From contig JBQTJM010000406.1 of assembly GCA_052387115.1 (NCBI GenBank), forward strand, positions 1 to 16,337: 16,337 bases of DNA, given 5' to 3'. Both the position numbers and the translations under genes were made by a program. Shown here piece after piece: positions 14,561 to 16,337 of the stretch. Below the pieces are notes generated by a model that saw nothing but the letters and a program-made list of their open reading frames with translations, had not been told where the DNA came from and ran no database searches. Within the stretch, counting starts at the first letter, position 1. Every line of letters starts with the position of its first letter. The stretch comes from JACCXJ01 sp052387115 (GTDB taxonomy: Bacteria > Pseudomonadota > Gammaproteobacteria > JACCXJ01).

Positions 14561-14984
14561 TCTTCGCGCGAAATTCGTCCACTCTATACTCAGCGGTGGT
14601 GTCCGCTCCTTCGAGTGCCTGATCGCGAAAGTCGGCGAGATCCGCGTCGCGCGTGGCATCGGCAACCGCGAGCATGATGATCTGCTTCCTGCCACCACGG
14701 GTTTTGACCACCGCGCTGAAGACATGTATCGGATCATCCCGATGGTCGGATACATGATTCATAATCGTCGAAAATTCGAATGTTTTCAGCGCCTTGTAGA
14801 TGGCGTCTCTACCTCCGTAGAAATAGACCGCGTCGTCGTAATTTTTCAAACCGCGATACGTCGCTGCGCTTGCCCAGACTGTGGAGAAGTCATCCGGTTT
14901 ACCTTCCTCCTTCAGGTTTTCCACGGCCCAATCGTGATCGGCGAAATCAGTATTGACCTTGGCAATAACGGCATAAGCTTGCAT
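14532..14984 (-). CDS. Tandem paralogue B of an unknown ~150-residue protein
   Basis: The protein has 150 residues. It shows the same conserved blocks as its neighbours: MQAYAVIAKVNTDFADHDWA, NLKEEGKPDDFSTVWA, VYFYGGRDAIYKAL, PIHVFSAVV, GGRKQIIMLAVADATRD, DFRDQALEG and KMKKKWPDIG. It is closest to paralogue A. The start ATG at 14984 follows AGGAGACAACC. Its leader is short: the 21-bp element found before A and C is absent, and the sequence jumps from CTTGATT straight into the duplicated 3' flank of paralogue A. It is soluble with no signal peptide. Family and function are unrecognised. Conserved aromatic (VYFYGGR) and beta-strand (KQIIMLA) segments suggest an alpha/beta fold. Confidence 0.9.
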   Translation of the reverse strand: MQAYAVIAKVNTDFADHDWAVENLKEEGKPDDFSTVWASAATYRGLKNYDDAVYFYGGRDAIYKALKTFEFSTIMNHVSDHRDDPIHVFSAVVKTRGGRKQIIMLAVADATRDADLADFRDQALEGADTTAEYRVDEFRAKMKKKWPDIG

Positions 14985-15002
14985 GGTTGTCTCCTAGTCT
15001 TG

Positions 15003-15107
15003 ATTCAGAGTTTCCATAGACATTCAAGCCCTCGGCTGTTGGATACCTAGGCTGCTGCGATGTGTCCCGCCGACCCCGATCAGCCGATATCGGGCCACTT
15101 CTTCTTC
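15003..15107. repeat. Duplicated 3' flank, copy next to paralogue A
   Basis: This is the partner of 14456-14560. It begins TTCAGAGTTTCC and continues through GGATACCTAGGCTGCTGCGATG into the 3' end of paralogue A. Its left edge abuts the shortened leader of paralogue B at CTTGATT, marking the likely endpoint of the duplication. Confidence 0.8.
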
Positions 15108-15526
15108 ATCCTCACGCGAAAATCGAACATTCTATAGGTGGGACTTTCTTCTTCGAGTGCCTGATCGCGAAAGGCAGCAAGCTCCCGGTCGCGCGCGGCA
15201 TCGCCCACCGCGAGCATGATGATCTGCTTCCTGCCACCAAGGGTTCTGACCACCGCGCTGAAGACATGTATCGGAACGCGGTAATGTCTAGGTACAGAAT
15301 TTGTAATCTTTGCGAGTCCGTAATTTGCCAGCGCCTGGTAGATGGCGTCTCGACCTCCGTAGAAATAGACCGCCTCGTCGTACTCTTTCAATTCGACATC
15401 GGAATCTCGACCTGTCCAGACTGTGGAGAAGTCATTCGGCTTACCTTCCTCCTTAAGGTTTGCCACGGCCCAGTCGTGGTCGGCAAAATCAGGATTGACC
15501 TTGGCGAAAGCGGCATAAGCTTGCAT
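15080..15526 (-). CDS. Tandem paralogue A of an unknown ~150-residue protein
   Basis: The protein has 148 residues and is the first of the three in transcription order. It has the same blocks as B and C (MQAYAAFAKVNPDFADHDWA, NDFSTVW, AVYFYGGRDAIYQALA, PIHVFSAVVRTLGGRKQIIM, FRDQALEE, RMKKKWPDIG). The variable regions are residues 38-52 and about 70-85. Very good ribosome site (GAGGAGACAAAACC, then ATG at 15526). The leader holds the 21-bp element shared with paralogue C, and a promoter-like pair lies further upstream at 15639-15667. It is soluble, with no signal peptide. Function is unknown. Neighbouring paralogue copies suggest selection for dosage or for variants. Confidence 0.9.
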   Translation of the reverse strand: MQAYAAFAKVNPDFADHDWAVANLKEEGKPNDFSTVWTGRDSDVELKEYDEAVYFYGGRDAIYQALANYGLAKITNSVPRHYRVPIHVFSAVVRTLGGRKQIIMLAVGDAARDRELAAFRDQALEEESPTYRMFDFRVRMKKKWPDIG

Positions 15527-15546
15527 GGTTTTGTCTCCTCAGTCTC

Positions 15547-15567
15547 GATTTACGAAGGGATAAAGAC
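15547..15567 (-). repeat. 21-bp leader element, copy 1
   Basis: Identical to 14371-14391, at the same distance class from the following paralogue start. See that entry. Confidence 0.85.
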
Positions 15568-15638
15568 GCAGCGATTACTTCAAGTCGGCCGACCTCCTTC
15601 TTGTGATAAAGGGATGTGCTGTAGGGGCATGAGCCAGT

Positions 15639-15667
15639 TCTGTACGCCTGCTGATGGGTTTTGTCAA
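15639..15667 (-). promoter_or_regulatory. Candidate sigma70-type promoter for the cluster
   Basis: On the minus strand TTGACA (15667-15662), a perfect -35 hexamer, is followed after exactly 17 bases by TACAGA (15644-15639), a poor -10 that matches TATAAT at 3 of 6 positions. Transcription would start near 15632, giving a leader of about 105 bases to paralogue A and covering the 21-bp element. This is the only reasonable hexamer pair I found upstream of the cluster. Confidence 0.45.
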
Positions 15668-15894
15668 CTTATACCCGTGGCGGCAGGCTGATGCCGCGCA
15701 CCACCACGAGATCGATGTCGGTCTCCGGTGGCCGCTCGCCACAGTTTGGGCGATGGGACCCGCCGCGCCTCGAGGCGCCACGAAGCACCCCCCTCAGGCA
15801 TGGTTGCCGGCCCTCGCCGGCGCGCCCGAGTCGACGCCTGCGCCTCCAGCCGTGCCGCGGCTGCACGAAGACCCGTGGTAGCGGACTCGGACAC
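15664..15894 (-). CDS. Possible small protein, GTG start, uncertain
   Basis: GGAGG lies 6 bases before a GTG at 15894, followed by an ordinary-looking start, M(GTG)SESATTGLRAAAARLEAQAS. After about residue 25 the composition turns Arg/Gly/Trp-rich and unconvincing. In another frame the same DNA ends with a protein-like PPETDIDLVVVRGISLPPRV before TAA at 15669. A frameshifted remnant of a gene downstream of ubiA is thus as likely as an intact 76-residue protein. Within it GCGCCTCGAGGCGC (15765-15778) is a perfect 14-base palindrome. I cannot name the family. The 15527-15954 interval has no other gene. Confidence 0.3.
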   Translation of the reverse strand: MSESATTGLRAAAARLEAQASTRARRRGPATMPEGGASWRLEARRVPSPKLWRAATGDRHRSRGGARHQPAATGIS

Positions 15895-15954
15895 TCCTTC
15901 CCTCCCCCTCCGGCTATTCTAGCACGGCGCTCGGGGAGTGCTGTTACCGTAGCC

Positions 15955-16337
15955 TTACCGTCGCAACAGAAAATCGGCCCAGATCCCCGCGAACACCGCG
16001 GCCCCCAGCCAGTGGCTTCTGCGGAACGCGCGCAGGCACGCTTCCCCGTCCCGGTCGCGGATGAGATATTGATGATGCGCGCACAGGCCGGCCGCCACCG
16101 CGACGCCCAGGTGGTAGGCGAAACCCAGCTTGGACTGGAAACCGACGACGAAGAGGACCGCCAGCAGGAGGGCCTGGACGATCCCGATGATCAGACGATC
16201 GGCCTCGTCGAAGAGGATCGCGGTGGATTTCACGCCGGCGCGGATATCCTCCTCGCGGTCGGCCATGGCGTACATGGTGTCGTAGACCACGGCCCACAGC
16301 ACGGTGGCGATGTAGAGCAGCCACGCGATCCTCGGCG
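15955..16337 (-). CDS. ubiA: 4-hydroxybenzoate polyprenyltransferase, C-terminal part
   Basis: About 126 residues are visible, ending in TAA at 15955-15957; the 5' part runs off the window. UbiA is a membrane enzyme that joins an octaprenyl-type chain to 4-hydroxybenzoate, the second step of proteobacterial ubiquinone synthesis. VVYDTMYAMADREED is the second Asp-rich motif (DxxxYAxxDxxxD form). GVKSTAILF and the helix DRLIIGIVQALLLAVLFVVG follow in the usual order, and the C-terminus (HWLGAAVFAGIWADFLLRR) ends where family members end. Residues shown as an ORF from 16302 start at an internal GTG; the true start is far upstream. The last 115 bases equal bases 1-115. On a circle the gene would continue only to about base 147 and would lack roughly its first half. 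Confidence 0.93.
   Translation of the reverse strand, partial: PRIAWLLYIATVLWAVVYDTMYAMADREEDIRAGVKSTAILFDEADRLIIGIVQALLLAVLFVVGFQSKLGFAYHLGVAVAAGLCAHHQYLIRDRDGEACLRAFRRSHWLGAAVFAGIWADFLLRR
16223..16337. repeat. Right copy of 115-bp terminal direct repeat
   Basis: Identical to 1-115. See the left copy. Confidence 0.95.

Noticed and set aside
15669..15866. Possible chorismate lyase (ubiC) remnant beside ubiA
   Set aside because: ubiC often neighbours ubiA, but the visible DLVVVRGISLPPRV ending does not match the UbiC C-terminal pattern I know.

Overview
The window (roughly 60% GC by eye) looks proteobacterial, probably gammaproteobacterial. Its one confidently named chromosomal gene is a piece of ubiA (4-hydroxybenzoate polyprenyltransferase), carrying the second Asp-rich motif of that family. 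Everything else that is convincingly coding lies on the minus strand and reads right to left. I found no tRNA, rRNA, CRISPR array, transposase, integrase or replication gene.

Layout in the direction of transcription: (a) 3' part of ubiA (16337-15955); (b) a promoter-like region with a small uncertain GTG ORF (15954-15527); (c) three tandem paralogues of an unknown ~150-residue protein (15526-13896) whose flanking sequences were duplicated with them; (d) a 376-residue protein with tandem L7/L12- or ClpS-like folds, overlapping by 4 bp a TPR protein (13679-11941); (e) a dense run of eleven genes (11921-778), nine or ten of which carry a recurring 'core module'; (f) a damaged lysozyme (738-384); (g) a short hybrid region with an inverted repeat and an unidentified gene tail; (h) a second copy of an internal ubiA segment (1 to about 146). 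The first 115 and last 115 bases are identical. The molecule is therefore either a 16,222-bp circle (or circularised assembly) or one unit of a tandem amplification, with a recombination joint near position 147.

The core module is the striking part. It consists of an N-terminal amphipathic helix rich in A, Q and L/D; a strand with the signature ELGFxPTFYQFxETIIE; a strand like VNASYSSKYS; and a closing strand like TKLVPVPPPAILE. Versions of it are fused to different partners: a 73-residue Ala/Thr-rich repeat, LamG/concanavalin-like domains, long coiled coils, PASTA domains and an Ig-like domain. One gene carries only the front half. The arrangement recalls the DUF2589 family as I remember it, but I could not test that. 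Signal peptides and membrane helices are absent from all of these proteins, which is odd for LamG, PASTA and lysozyme partners. I infer a set of interlocking subunits of one multi-protein assembly, with TPR and L7/L12-like proteins as accessories. The function is unknown and I do not assign one.
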